Shown here: positions 16,364 through 25,148 of the stretch, piece by piece
Numbering within the stretch: position 1 is the first letter of the stretch
Layout: each line of letters begins with the position of its first letter
Source of the DNA: Actinoplanes sp. NBRC 103695
Lineage (GTDB): Bacteria; Actinomycetota; Actinomycetes; Mycobacteriales; Micromonosporaceae
Direction: 5' to 3'
Assembly: GCF_030269485.1 (NCBI RefSeq)
Contig: NZ_BSTL01000010.1
Span: 209,442 to 273,441, forward strand
Length of the DNA: 64,000 nt
Translations under genes and position numbers: made by a program
The notes under the pieces: generated by a model
What the model saw: only the letters and a program-made list of their open reading frames with translations
The model's database searches: none
Told to the model about the DNA's origin: nothing

Positions 16364-17476
16364 TCAACCAGTCCAGTCGAGGACGACGGCCACGGCGTCG
16401 TCGTCCAGGTCGGCGTCGCCGAGGTGGGTGCGCAGGTCGCCGATCAGCGACCGCACCGCCTCGAGCGGCGCCATCGGGCCCACCCGGCGCAGGAATCGGC
16501 TCAGCGGCACCTCGCCGTAGGAGGCCGCGCCGGTCACCCCGTCGCTGAGGACGAGCAGGCGGTCGCCACGCCGGAGCTGGAGCTTCTCGGCGTGGTACTC
16601 GCTGGACTCGAACATGCCGAGCGGGAACTGCGCCTCGAGCTGGTGGGTTTGTGCCTCGCCGTCGCGCAGCAGCATCAGGCGCGGCGAGCCGGCGTCCACC
16701 ACCGTCAGCAGGCCCTCGGCCAGGTCCAGCTCGAGCAGCAGGGCCTCGACGTGCCGGTCGCCCGTGTGCTGGGCGAAGACCGCCTGGTCGGCGAGGGCGG
16801 CCTGGTCGGCCAGCGACAGGCCGGCCCGGCGGGCGTTGCGCAGGGCGTACGTCGCCAGCGATGTGAGCAGCGTCGCGGTCATGCCCGCGCCCATGCCGTT
16901 CAGCACCGCCAGCGACAGCCGGCCGTCGCGCTCGGCCCAGTCGAAGCTGTCGCCGTGCACCTCGTACGACGGCTCGAGCTGCCCGGCCAGGCGGAACGAC
17001 GGCTCGTCCCGGCAGCGCCCGGGCAGCAGCTCCCACTGCATCTCGGCGGCCAGCGTCAGCCGCTGGGTCCGTGCCGCCATCGTGTAGCGGTCAGTGCCGA
17101 CGGTCGCGGACTGCAGCTCGTGGCCCAGCACCGTGGCCAGCTCGGTGAGCTCGGCCTGGTCCTCCTCGGACGCCGGGGCGGGACGGCAGCGCAACACGCC
17201 GATCCGTTCGCCGCGCACCGTGACGGGTAGATAGAGGACGGTGTCGGCGAGCACGCCGCTCTGGTGGTCGAAGCAGCGCCAGGCCGGATCGCCGGGCCGG
17301 GTCACCGCGGCGCCCTCGGACAGGGGCAGCAGCGCGGCGAGGCGGTAGTCGACGAGCAGCAGGTCGGTGTCCTCGATCGCGTACGCCGCCCGCATCGCGT
17401 CCCGCATCGCCTCGACGACGCGGTCGGCCGGGGCATCGGTCAGAGCGCGCCGGACGGACACACTTCTCGTGGACAC
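16364..17476 (-). CDS. GAF - PP2C (SpoIIE-type) phosphatase-like protein
   Basis: 370 residues. GTG 17476 is chosen because AAGGGGGAG lies 6 bases upstream; the open frame extends to 18496 but would overlap the divergent MarR gene. Residues about 30-135 resemble a GAF domain (DTVLYLPVTVRGERIGVLRC). A SpoIIE-type PP2C domain follows. Its first acidic motif is HGDSFDW, but the second, normally GDVMGHG, reads LNGMGAGM, replacing a metal-binding Asp with Asn and the His with Ala. The C-terminal DDDAVAVVLD motif is intact. Activity is therefore doubtful. It is divergent (51 bp) from a MarR gene. Confidence 0.85.
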   Translation of the reverse strand: MSTRSVSVRRALTDAPADRVVEAMRDAMRAAYAIEDTDLLLVDYRLAALLPLSEGAAVTRPGDPAWRCFDHQSGVLADTVLYLPVTVRGERIGVLRCRPAPASEEDQAELTELATVLGHELQSATVGTDRYTMAARTQRLTLAAEMQWELLPGRCRDEPSFRLAGQLEPSYEVHGDSFDWAERDGRLSLAVLNGMGAGMTATLLTSLATYALRNARRAGLSLADQAALADQAVFAQHTGDRHVEALLLELDLAEGLLTVVDAGSPRLMLLRDGEAQTHQLEAQFPLGMFESSEYHAEKLQLRRGDRLLVLSDGVTGAASYGEVPLSRFLRRVGPMAPLEAVRSLIGDLRTHLGDADLDDDAVAVVLDWTG

Positions 17477-17527
17477 CGGTTCTCCCCCTTCGGCTGGGAG
17501 CAGCGTACGGGTAGTGTCAGCGGGACG

Positions 17528-18007
17528 ATGGGCGAACACCATGGGCCGGTCGGACCGGACCCGATGCGCGCCGCGGCCCTTGACGACGCCGCGCAAGCGT
17601 TGCTGGCCACGTGGGAGTCCGCCCGCGAGGGGAGCACCCCGCGGTTGTCCGCCGCTCAGCTCAGTGCCCTGATCGTCGTGGGGAAGGACGAGGGCATCAA
17701 TTTGCGTACGCTGGCCGGCCGGCTGCGCATGATCCTGTCCTCGGCGAGCCGGCTGTGCGACCGGCTGGTGGCGGCCGGGCTGGTCGAGCGGGTGCCCGGC
17801 CGGGTCGACCGGCGGGAGATCGCGCTGTTCCTGACGCCCTACTCCCGGCAGTTGCTCGAGGAGTTGCGGGCGTCCCGGCTGGCGATGCTGGGCGCGGTGC
17901 TCGACCGGATGTCGCCGGCGGGCCGGGCGGCGCTGGTCCGGGGCCTCACCGAGTTCGCCCACGCGGCGACCGGTCAGCCGGCCGACGCGGCCGTCCGCAC
18001 AGCCTGA
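17528..18007 (+). CDS. MarR-family transcriptional regulator
   Basis: 159 residues. Winged-helix features: SAAQLSALIVVGKDEGINLRTLAGRLRMILSSASRLCDRLVAAGLVERVPGRVDRREIALFLT. ATG 17528 lies 10 bases after TAGTGT (17512-17517), a plausible -10, so translation may be nearly leaderless. The pairing with a divergent GAF-PP2C protein suggests shared regulation. Confidence 0.85.
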   Translation: MGEHHGPVGPDPMRAAALDDAAQALLATWESAREGSTPRLSAAQLSALIVVGKDEGINLRTLAGRLRMILSSASRLCDRLVAAGLVERVPGRVDRREIALFLTPYSRQLLEELRASRLAMLGAVLDRMSPAGRAALVRGLTEFAHAATGQPADAAVRTA

Positions 18008-18107
18008 GACGGCGCGGCCGGAACAGCACAGCCTGAGACAACGCGGGCTGAACAACGCGGGCTGAACAACGCGGCCTGAAACAGCGCGGCCTGAAACGAC
18101 GGAGCCT
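18002..18107. repeat. 14/15-bp degenerate tandem repeat, about 7 copies
   Basis: Units of the form GCCTGAGACAACGCG or GGCTGAACAACGCG run head to tail from the end of the MarR gene, whose last codon and stop are part of unit 1, to 10 bases before the ROK gene stop. The alternating 14- and 15-base spacing is not codon-periodic, consistent with a non-coding minisatellite between convergent genes. Confidence 0.8.
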
Positions 18108-18117
18108 GGAAGAGAGC

Positions 18118-19254
18118 TCAGGCTCGGCCGAGGAATGCCGCCGGGTCGTCGAGGACCGAGCGGATCACCGACTCCGCAGCGCCGCGCATCGCCGCGTCCG
18201 CGCCCAGGGCCGCCGCCCGCAGCGTGATCGGCGCCAGGTCGAAGGTCAGCACCCGCTGCCGCAGCTCCCGCTCGATCCCGGGCAGGAGCCGGGGGAGTAG
18301 CGGCCCGTAGATCCCGCCGAGCACGATGGTGTCCAGGTCGAGCAGGTTCACCACTCCGGCGAGCGCGATGCCCAGGGCGGCGCCCGCCTCGCCCAGGTCG
18401 GCGTCGTCCGGCAGGTCGGCCAGGGCCGCGACGCCGGCCGCGCGGAGGAGCGCCTCCTGGCCGGCGTACTGCTCCAGGCAGCCCCGTGCCCCGCACCGGC
18501 AGGCCCGCCCGTCCGGATGCACCGGCAGGTGGCCGATTTCACCGCTCCACCCGCGTACCCCTCGATAGAGCGCGCCGTCCAGCACCAGGCCGGCGCCGAT
18601 GCCGATCTCGCCGGAGACGTAGCCGAAGGTCGGCCGGCCACCGGCCGCGCGAAGCTCGCTGAGCGCGGCCAGGTTGGCCTCGTTGTCCACCGCGACCGGC
18701 ATCCCGAGGGCCTCGCTCAGCACGGTCGCGGCGTCGATGTTCTGCCAGCCCAGGTTGGGTGCGACCCGGACGATCCCGTCGGCCGAGACCAGTCCCGGCA
18801 CGGCCAGGGCGGCTCCGGAGGCGCCGGGGAAGGCGGCGAGCTCGGCGAGCCGGGTCAGCGCCGTCTCCCAGGAGCCGAGCCGCTGGTCGGCGTACGTGAC
18901 GACCCGGTGCCGGACCTGCCCGCTCAGGTCGACCACGCAGGCGGCCAGGTAGTCGACGTTGATCTCCAGACCGAGCCCGTAGGCGCCGTCGGGGGCGAGC
19001 GCGAGACCCGCCGCGGGCCGCCCCGCGCCGGAGCGGGGCGCCGGGTCGCGTTCGACGAGCAGCCCACCGGCGATGAGGTCGTCGACGAGCGCGGAGACGG
19101 TGGCCCGGGTGAGCCCGGTCGCCGCTGCGGTGAAGGCCCGGGAGATCGGATTTTCGCTGGTCGCGACCGTTTGCAGGACGAGCGCGAGATTATGGGCGCG
19201 GACGCTCGACTGTCGCACGGGGACCGATGAGGAGGCCTGGATGCGTGCGGTCAC
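18118..19254 (-). CDS. xylR: ROK-family xylose-type repressor
   Basis: 378 residues. Winged HTH at about 20-75 (ISRAFTAAATGLTRATVSALVDDLIAGGLL), then a full ROK domain with VAVDNEANLAALSE, SGEIGIGAGLVLDG, GWSGEIGHLPVHPDG and an intact zinc cluster CRCGARGCLEQY. GTG 19254 is preferred to the longer open frame from 19290. It is divergent from xylA, and TTCAA-CCA-TTGAA lies between them, so it is expected to repress xylA/xylB and itself until xylose binds (family knowledge plus context). Confidence 0.88.
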   Translation of the reverse strand: MTARIQASSSVPVRQSSVRAHNLALVLQTVATSENPISRAFTAAATGLTRATVSALVDDLIAGGLLVERDPAPRSGAGRPAAGLALAPDGAYGLGLEINVDYLAACVVDLSGQVRHRVVTYADQRLGSWETALTRLAELAAFPGASGAALAVPGLVSADGIVRVAPNLGWQNIDAATVLSEALGMPVAVDNEANLAALSELRAAGGRPTFGYVSGEIGIGAGLVLDGALYRGVRGWSGEIGHLPVHPDGRACRCGARGCLEQYAGQEALLRAAGVAALADLPDDADLGEAGAALGIALAGVVNLLDLDTIVLGGIYGPLLPRLLPGIERELRQRVLTFDLAPITLRAAALGADAAMRGAAESVIRSVLDDPAAFLGRA

Positions 19255-19285
19255 CCCTTGACATTGCCACACCCCGCTCAAATAA

Positions 19286-19298
19286 TTCAACCATTGAA
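19286..19298. promoter_or_regulatory. Candidate XylR operator
   Basis: TTCAA-CCA-TTGAA, a perfect inverted repeat in an AT-rich stretch between the divergent xylR and xylA starts, 31 bases before the xylA GTG. ROK-type xylose repressors bind AT-rich palindromes of this size; assignment is by position. Confidence 0.55.
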
Positions 19299-19329
19299 CA
19301 AATCATCCCTGTTGCGTGGAGGTAACACC

Positions 19330-20517
19330 GTGTCGCTCCAGCCCACCCGCGAGGACAAGTTCTCATTCGGCCTGTGGACGATCGGATGGCAGGCCCGCGA
19401 CGCCTTCGGTGACGCGTCCCGTCCCGAGCTCGACCCGATCGAGGCGGTGCACAAGCTCGCCGAGCTCGGCGCGTACGGCATCACGTTCCACGACGACGAC
19501 CTGGTCCCGTTCGGCTCGGACGCCGCCACCCGGGACGGCATCATCGCCGGCTTCAAGAAGGCCCTGGAGGAGACCGGCATCATCGTCCCGATGGTGACCA
19601 CCAACACCTTCACCCACCCGCTGTTCAAGGACGGCGCGTTCACCAGCAACGACCGCTCGGTCCGGCGGTACGCGCTGCGCAAGATCCTCCGCCAGGTCGA
19701 CCTCGCCGCCGAGCTGGGCGCCAAGACCTTCGTGCTGTGGGGCGGCCGTGAGGGCTCCGAGTACGACGTGGCCAAGGACATCTACGCCGCCCTGGACCGC
19801 TACCGCGAGGGCCTGAACCTGCTCGCGCAGTACTCCGAGGACAAGAACTACGGCCTCCGGTTCGCCATCGAGCCCAAGCCGAACGAGCCCCGCGGCGACA
19901 TCCTGCTGCCCACCGCCGGCCACGCCATCGCCTTCACCCAGGAGCTGGAGCGGCCCGAGCTGTTCGGCATCAACCCCGAGGTCGGGCACGAGCAGATGTC
20001 CAACCTCAACTACACGCACGCCATCGCCCAGGCGCTGTGGCACGACAAGCTGTTCCACATCGACCTCAATGGCCAGCACGGCCCCAAGTTCGACCAGGAC
20101 CTGGTGTTCGGCCACGGCGACCTGCTCAACGCGTTCTCGCTGGTCGACCTGCTGGAGAACGGCAGCTGGGGCGGCGGCCGGGGCTACGACGGCCCGCGCC
20201 ACTTCGACTACAAGCCGTCCCGTACCGAGGACTTCGAGGGCGTGTGGGACTCGGCGGCCGCCAACATGCGGATGTACCTGCTGCTCAAGGAGCGGGCGGC
20301 CGAGTTCCGGGCGGACCCGGCGGTGCAGGAGGCCTTGGCGTACAGCAAGGTCAAGGATCTCTCCACCCCGACCCTCAACCCGGGCGAGACGTACGCCGAC
20401 CTGCTGAACGACCGCAGCGCGTGGGAGGACTTCGACGCGGACGCCGCCGGAGCCCAGGGATACGGATTCGTGAAGTTGCATCAGCTGGCGATCGACCACG
20501 TCGTCAGGGCAAGCTGA
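19330..20517 (+). CDS. xylA: Xylose isomerase
   Basis: 395 residues, class I (actinobacterial) length. Converts D-xylose to D-xylulose. Catalytic H54 and D57 are in ITFHDDD at exactly the positions of the Streptomyces enzyme; metal ligands are in AIEPKPNEPRGD, NPEVGHEQMSNLNY and HIDLNGQHGPKFDQD. GTG 19330 has GGAGG 7 bases upstream; the open frame extends to 19258, through the operator. First gene of the xylA-xylB-transporter unit. Confidence 0.97.
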   Translation: MSLQPTREDKFSFGLWTIGWQARDAFGDASRPELDPIEAVHKLAELGAYGITFHDDDLVPFGSDAATRDGIIAGFKKALEETGIIVPMVTTNTFTHPLFKDGAFTSNDRSVRRYALRKILRQVDLAAELGAKTFVLWGGREGSEYDVAKDIYAALDRYREGLNLLAQYSEDKNYGLRFAIEPKPNEPRGDILLPTAGHAIAFTQELERPELFGINPEVGHEQMSNLNYTHAIAQALWHDKLFHIDLNGQHGPKFDQDLVFGHGDLLNAFSLVDLLENGSWGGGRGYDGPRHFDYKPSRTEDFEGVWDSAAANMRMYLLLKERAAEFRADPAVQEALAYSKVKDLSTPTLNPGETYADLLNDRSAWEDFDADAAGAQGYGFVKLHQLAIDHVVRAS

Positions 20518-20673
20518 GCTGGATGGCCTCGCTCCGCTCGGCGGGCGCTGCGGCCCTTGATGCCGATGTCAGGGGCACCGCTTTTCGGACGGGGAAGAGC
20601 GCCCGCCCAAAAACCGGCACCCCCAACATCGACGGCCGCAGCGCGGGCGCATCCCACCTGGAAAGATGAAGTC
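20518..20673. repeat. Post-stop repeat element with imperfect hairpin (copy 2), xylA-xylB gap
   Basis: Directly after the xylA stop, GGCCTCGCTCCGCTCGGCGG resembles the lead-in at 16200. Arms at 20565-20593 and 20602-20630 pair over 29 positions; 8-9 differ from perfect, mostly transitions that still allow G-U pairing in RNA. Located between two same-operon genes, it may stabilise the xylA mRNA end or attenuate xylB expression. Confidence 0.65.
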
Positions 20674-22077
20674 ATGAGCCTTGTCGCCGGGATCGATTCC
20701 TCCACCCAATCCTGCAAGGTCGTGATCCGCGATGCCGAGACCGGGAAACTGGTCCGGCAAGGGCGCGCGAATCATCCGGACGGCACCGAGGTGCATCCGG
20801 AGGCCTGGTGGACCGCGCTGCAACAGGCCATCGAGGAGGCCGGCGGGCTCGACGATGTCGCCGCCGCCTCGGTCGCCGGCCAGCAGCACGGCATGGTGGT
20901 GCTCGACGAGAACGGCGAGGTGGTCCGCCCGGCGCTGCTGTGGAACGACACCCGCAGCGCCGGGGCGGCGTCCGACCTGATCAAGGAACTGGGCGGCCCC
21001 CAGGAGTGGGTCGACGCCGTCGGCATCGTCCCGGTCGCCAGCTTCACGCTCACCAAGCTGCGCTGGCTGGCCCGCAACGAGCCGGAGAATGCCAAGAAGG
21101 TCGCGGCCGTGTGCCTGCCGCACGACTGGCTCACCTGGAAGCTGAGCGGGGCGACCGGCCTGGACACCCTGCGCACCGACCGCAGCGACGCCAGCGGCAC
21201 GCTCTACTGGTCTGCCGTACACAACGCCTATCGCCCTGACCTGCTCGAACTGGGTTTCGGCCGGCAGATCAAGACGCCCGAGGTGCTCGGCCCGACGGGC
21301 ATCGCCGGGCATCTGCCCAACGGTGCGCCGCTCGGCCCGGGCGCCGGGGACAACGCGGCGGCCGGCCTCGGCGCCGGCGCCCAGCCGGGCGACGTGGTGA
21401 TCTCGATCGGCACGTCCGGCACGGTCTTCGTCTCCAGCGACGTCGCGCCGAACGACCCGAGCGGCACGGTGGCCGGGTTCGCCGACTGCACCGGCCGCTT
21501 CCTGCCGATCGTGGTCACGCTGAACGCCGCCCGCGTGCTGGACGCGGCGGCCAAGCTGCTCGGCGTCGACCACGACGAGCTGTCCCGCCTCGCGCTCTCC
21601 GCCCCGGCCGGCGCCGACGGGCTGGTGCTGATCCCTTACCTGGAGGGCGAGCGCACGCCGAACCGGCCGCTGGCCACCGGCGCGATCCACGGCCTCACGC
21701 TGCGTACCTCCGACCCGGCGCACCTGGCCCGGGCCGCCGTCGAGGGCATGCTCTGCGCGCTCGCCGACGGACTGAACGCGCTGGAGGCCAACGGCTCGAC
21801 GGCCAACCGGATCGTGTTGGTCGGCGGTGGTGCGCGCAGTGCCGCGGTACGCCGGATCGCCCCCGCCCTGTTCGGCCTGCCGGTCCTGGTGCCGCCGCCC
21901 GGCGAATACGTCGCGGACGGCGCGGCACGCCAGGCCGCGTGGGTCGTCGCCGGTGGGGCGACGCCTCCTTCGTGGTCCGCGGAGACCCCCGAGGTGTACG
22001 AGGACACAAGCGTCCCGCTGATCCGCGAGCAGTATGCGGCCGCACGCGACGCGGTGATCGACCGGAGAGACAGCTAA
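20674..22077 (+). CDS. xylB: Xylulokinase
   Basis: 467 residues, FGGY-family kinase that phosphorylates D-xylulose for entry into the pentose phosphate pathway. AGIDSSTQSCKVVI is the N-terminal phosphate motif, GQQHGMVVLD and LLWNDTRS the substrate region, GAGDNAAAGLGAG and SIGTSGTVFV the middle, and RIVLVGGGARSAAVRRIAPALFGLPV the C-terminal FGGY signature region. ATG 20674 is preferred to the open frame from 20557, which would cover the hairpin; the ribosome binding site is weak (GGAAAG). Confidence 0.95.
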   Translation: MSLVAGIDSSTQSCKVVIRDAETGKLVRQGRANHPDGTEVHPEAWWTALQQAIEEAGGLDDVAAASVAGQQHGMVVLDENGEVVRPALLWNDTRSAGAASDLIKELGGPQEWVDAVGIVPVASFTLTKLRWLARNEPENAKKVAAVCLPHDWLTWKLSGATGLDTLRTDRSDASGTLYWSAVHNAYRPDLLELGFGRQIKTPEVLGPTGIAGHLPNGAPLGPGAGDNAAAGLGAGAQPGDVVISIGTSGTVFVSSDVAPNDPSGTVAGFADCTGRFLPIVVTLNAARVLDAAAKLLGVDHDELSRLALSAPAGADGLVLIPYLEGERTPNRPLATGAIHGLTLRTSDPAHLARAAVEGMLCALADGLNALEANGSTANRIVLVGGGARSAAVRRIAPALFGLPVLVPPPGEYVADGAARQAAWVVAGGATPPSWSAETPEVYEDTSVPLIREQYAAARDAVIDRRDS

Positions 22078-22086
22078 CCTCTTCCC

Positions 22087-23589
22087 GTGACCTTGCGAGG
22101 TGGGACGACGCATCGCGCGTACAGCGTGATCGTGTTTGTGATCCTCGCGTCGCTGGACAACGTGGCCATCGGGCTGGTGCCGCCGCTCTACGGCTTCATC
22201 GGCCAGGATTTCGGCGTCGGCGAGGGCCGCATCGCGCTGGCCACCACGGTGATGTTCCTGGTCAGTGCGGTGGCGGCGATCGGCTTCGCGTACGTCGGGG
22301 ACCGCACCGACCGCAAGCCGGTGCTGCTCATCGGCACCGTCGTCTGGGTGGCCGGCACCGTCTGGTCCGGGCTGTCCGGCAGCTACCCGTCGTTCCTCGG
22401 TTCGCAGGTGCTGGCCGCGTTCGGGCTGGGCGCGGTGGCCTCGGTGAGCTTCGCCGTGGTCAGCGACCTGATCTCGCCGAAGCGTCGCGGCCTGGTGATG
22501 AGCTTCTGGGGGCTGTCGCAGGGTGTCGGCACGATCGCCGGGACGATGGTGGGCGGGCTGCTCGGCCACGACGACTGGCGCAAACCGTTCTTCGCCACCG
22601 CGGCGGCCGGGGTGGTCGCCGGTGTGGCGTACCTGTTCACCTACAACGTGCCGCGGGGGGAGAGCCAGCCGGAACTGGCCGGCATCGACTACGACGAGCG
22701 GATCCACCACGACCACCTGCCGGTGATCCTGCGCCGGCGTACCAATGTGTGGTTGATCCTGCAGGGTTTCTCCGCGCAGGTGGCGTTCGGGTCGCTGGTG
22801 TGGCTGCCGGTGCTGTTCCGGGCCCGGGCCGAGGACCAGGGCTACACCGCGAGTACGGCCGTGCTGGTGGGCAGCATCTTCGCGACGATCTTCCAGGCCG
22901 GCGGGGCGCTGTCCATCCTGGGCGGCCTGGCCGGCGACCGGCTGCAGCGGCGCACCCCGCGCGGGCGGGCGCTGGTGTCGGCCGTGGGCATCCTCGCCGC
23001 CGTGCCGTTCTATGTGGTGCTGTTCTTCGTACCCATGAAGATCAACGTGCCGGACGGCGCCGGTTCCGGGGAGATCATCCCGGCGGTGCTGAAGAACGTC
23101 TTCACCGAGCCCACGGTGGCCGCCTGTCTCGCCACCGCGATCTTCGCCCTGGCCCTGACCTCGGCCAACTCGCCGAACTGGTTCGCGATGATCGGCGACG
23201 TGAACCCGCCCGAGCACCGTGGCACCGTCTACAGCCTCGGCAACCTGGTCAACGGATTCGGCCGGGCCGGCGGGAACGCCCTGGTCGGTGTCGCCTTCCG
23301 CGGCCTGGCCGGCGCGTTCCCGCCACCACTGAACTACGCCGTCGGGCTGGCCGCGTTCCAGTTCTTCTTCGTGCCGACCGGCATCATGTACTGGATGGCC
23401 AGCCGCACCGTCGCCAAGGACATGGCGGACACGCACGAGGCGTTGCTGGCCGCGCGCGCGTCCGCCCTCTCGTCAGACCGTTCAGCGCCAGAGGCGTCAG
23501 GTGGTGAACCAGACGGTGACGTCGGTGGGAACCCGGCCGTCGGCGTCCAGGGGCTCGCTGCTCACCAGGACACTCGCCCCGACCGGTAG
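22087..23589 (+). CDS. MFS transporter, probable sugar permease of the xyl operon
   Basis: 500 residues with about 12 membrane segments. DRTDRKPVLLIG is the MFS loop 2-3 motif. A long central loop (PELAGIDYDERIHHDHLP) and RGTVYSLGNLVNGFGRAGGN are present. It starts 10 bases after xylB; xylose uptake is therefore likely but inferred. The last about 30 codons lie antisense to the 3' end of the convergent GH13 gene (93-bp overlap), so its hydrophilic tail is constrained by another gene. Confidence 0.85.
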   Translation: MTLRGGTTHRAYSVIVFVILASLDNVAIGLVPPLYGFIGQDFGVGEGRIALATTVMFLVSAVAAIGFAYVGDRTDRKPVLLIGTVVWVAGTVWSGLSGSYPSFLGSQVLAAFGLGAVASVSFAVVSDLISPKRRGLVMSFWGLSQGVGTIAGTMVGGLLGHDDWRKPFFATAAAGVVAGVAYLFTYNVPRGESQPELAGIDYDERIHHDHLPVILRRRTNVWLILQGFSAQVAFGSLVWLPVLFRARAEDQGYTASTAVLVGSIFATIFQAGGALSILGGLAGDRLQRRTPRGRALVSAVGILAAVPFYVVLFFVPMKINVPDGAGSGEIIPAVLKNVFTEPTVAACLATAIFALALTSANSPNWFAMIGDVNPPEHRGTVYSLGNLVNGFGRAGGNALVGVAFRGLAGAFPPPLNYAVGLAAFQFFFVPTGIMYWMASRTVAKDMADTHEALLAARASALSSDRSAPEASGGEPDGDVGGNPAVGVQGLAAHQDTRPDR

Positions 23590-25131
23590 CGCGACCGGGC
23601 TCTCGTCGAAGTTGGTCAGCACCCGCACGTCGCCGTTCCGGAAGGAAAGCGCGGCATCTTCCCAGGTCAGCGTGCCGGTGCCGAGGGAATGCGACCGGCG
23701 CAGACGCAGCGCCGAACGGTAGAGCTCCAGCGTCGACCCGGGCACGCCGTTCTGCCGGTCGCGGGCGTACTCCGCCCACACCGCCGGCTGCGGCAGCCAG
23801 CTGTTGTCGGACGGCCCGAACCCGTACGACGGCGCGTCGGCCTCCCACGGGATCGGCACCCGGCAGCCGTCCCGGCCCCGCTCGACGCCCTCGGACCGGA
23901 ACCACGTCGGGTCCTGCCGCGCCTCGTCCGGCATCTCGGTGTGCTCCGGCAGCCCCAGCTCCTCGCCCTGGTAGAGGTACGCCGACCCGGGCAGCGCCAG
24001 CATCTGCAGGGTGGCCGCGCGGGCCCGGCGCAGACCGAGCGCGACGTCCGGCTGCGGGTCGCCGACGCCGATGCCGCTCAGTTTGCGCAGCCGTTCCCGG
24101 TAGCCCAGCCGGGTGCTGTGCCGCAGCACGTCGTGGTTGGACAGCACCCAGGTGGTGATCGCGCCGACGGTGGCGTTGTCGGCCAGCGACTGGGTGATCA
24201 CCTTGCGCTGGTCGGCGGCCGTCCACCCGGCGAACAGGTACGGGAAGTTGAAGGCCTGGTGCATCTCGTCCGGCCGGACGTACCGGGTGAGCCGGGAGAT
24301 CGGCTGCACCCAGGCCTCGGCGACCAGGATCCGGTCCGGGCCGTACGAATCCAGCACCGTCCGCCACTGCCGGTAGATGTCGTGGACGCCCTCCTGGTCC
24401 CACATCGGCGGCCGGTTGTCCTCCGGCGGCACCGACCACGGCCCGGCGTCCGGGTAGTCCCAGTCGGCCAGGTCGCGGTCCTTGACCAGCCCGTGCGCCA
24501 CGTCCACCCGGAAGCCGTCGACGCCGCGGTCCAGCCAGAACCGCAGGACGTCGAGGAACTCGGCGCGCACCTCGGGGTTGTCCCAGTCGAGGTCGGGCTG
24601 GGTGACGTCGAACAGGTGCAGGTACCACTGGCCGGGGGTGCCGTCCGGCTCGCTGACCCGGGTCCAGGCCGGCCCGCCGAAGGTGCTGCGCCAGCCGTTC
24701 GGCGGCTCGTCACCGCCGGGTCCGCGGCCGTCGCGGAAGATGTACCGCTGCCGCTCCGGGCTGCCCGGCGCCGCGGCCAGCGCCGCCCGGAACCAGACGT
24801 GCTCGCTGGAGGTGTGGTTGGGCACCAGGTCGACGATCACCCGCAGGCTCAGCGCGTGCGCCTCGGCGATCATCTTGTCCGCGTCGCCGAGCGTGCCGAA
24901 GAGCGGGTCGACGTCGCGGTAGTCGGCCACGTCGTAGCCGGCGTCGTGCTGCGGGCTCGGGTAGAACGGCGACAGCCAGACCGCGTCGACGCCGAGGTCA
25001 CGGAGGTCGGCGAGGTGTGCGGTGATGCCGGGCAGGTCGCCCATGCCGTCCCCGTCGGAGTCGGCGAACGACCGTGGATAGACCTGGTAGATGACGGCGT
25101 CGTGCCACCAGAGGCGCGTGGTGTCAGGCAT
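23497..25131 (-). CDS. GH13 alpha-glucosidase / oligo-1,6-glucosidase-like
   Basis: 544 residues, cytosolic, typical length for the oligo-alpha-glucosidase branch. WWHDAVIYQVYPRSFADSDGDGMGDLPGI and VDLVPNHTS are classical; nucleophile Asp is in GVDGFRVDVAHG, acid/base Glu in ILVAEAWV, and transition-state Asp in VLSNHD. It should hydrolyse short alpha-glucosides such as maltose or isomaltose. It starts 17 bases after the HD gene stop and may be co-transcribed with it. Its 3' end overlaps the MFS gene by 93 bp, tail to tail. Confidence 0.92.
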   Translation of the reverse strand: MPDTTRLWWHDAVIYQVYPRSFADSDGDGMGDLPGITAHLADLRDLGVDAVWLSPFYPSPQHDAGYDVADYRDVDPLFGTLGDADKMIAEAHALSLRVIVDLVPNHTSSEHVWFRAALAAAPGSPERQRYIFRDGRGPGGDEPPNGWRSTFGGPAWTRVSEPDGTPGQWYLHLFDVTQPDLDWDNPEVRAEFLDVLRFWLDRGVDGFRVDVAHGLVKDRDLADWDYPDAGPWSVPPEDNRPPMWDQEGVHDIYRQWRTVLDSYGPDRILVAEAWVQPISRLTRYVRPDEMHQAFNFPYLFAGWTAADQRKVITQSLADNATVGAITTWVLSNHDVLRHSTRLGYRERLRKLSGIGVGDPQPDVALGLRRARAATLQMLALPGSAYLYQGEELGLPEHTEMPDEARQDPTWFRSEGVERGRDGCRVPIPWEADAPSYGFGPSDNSWLPQPAVWAEYARDRQNGVPGSTLELYRSALRLRRSHSLGTGTLTWEDAALSFRNGDVRVLTNFDESPVALPVGASVLVSSEPLDADGRVPTDVTVWFTT

Positions 25132-25148
25132 GGACCCACGCTATCCGG

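Noticed and set aside
17477..18496. Upstream extension of the PP2C frame
   Set aside because: It would run antisense through the MarR gene; a GTG with a strong ribosome binding site sits at 17476.
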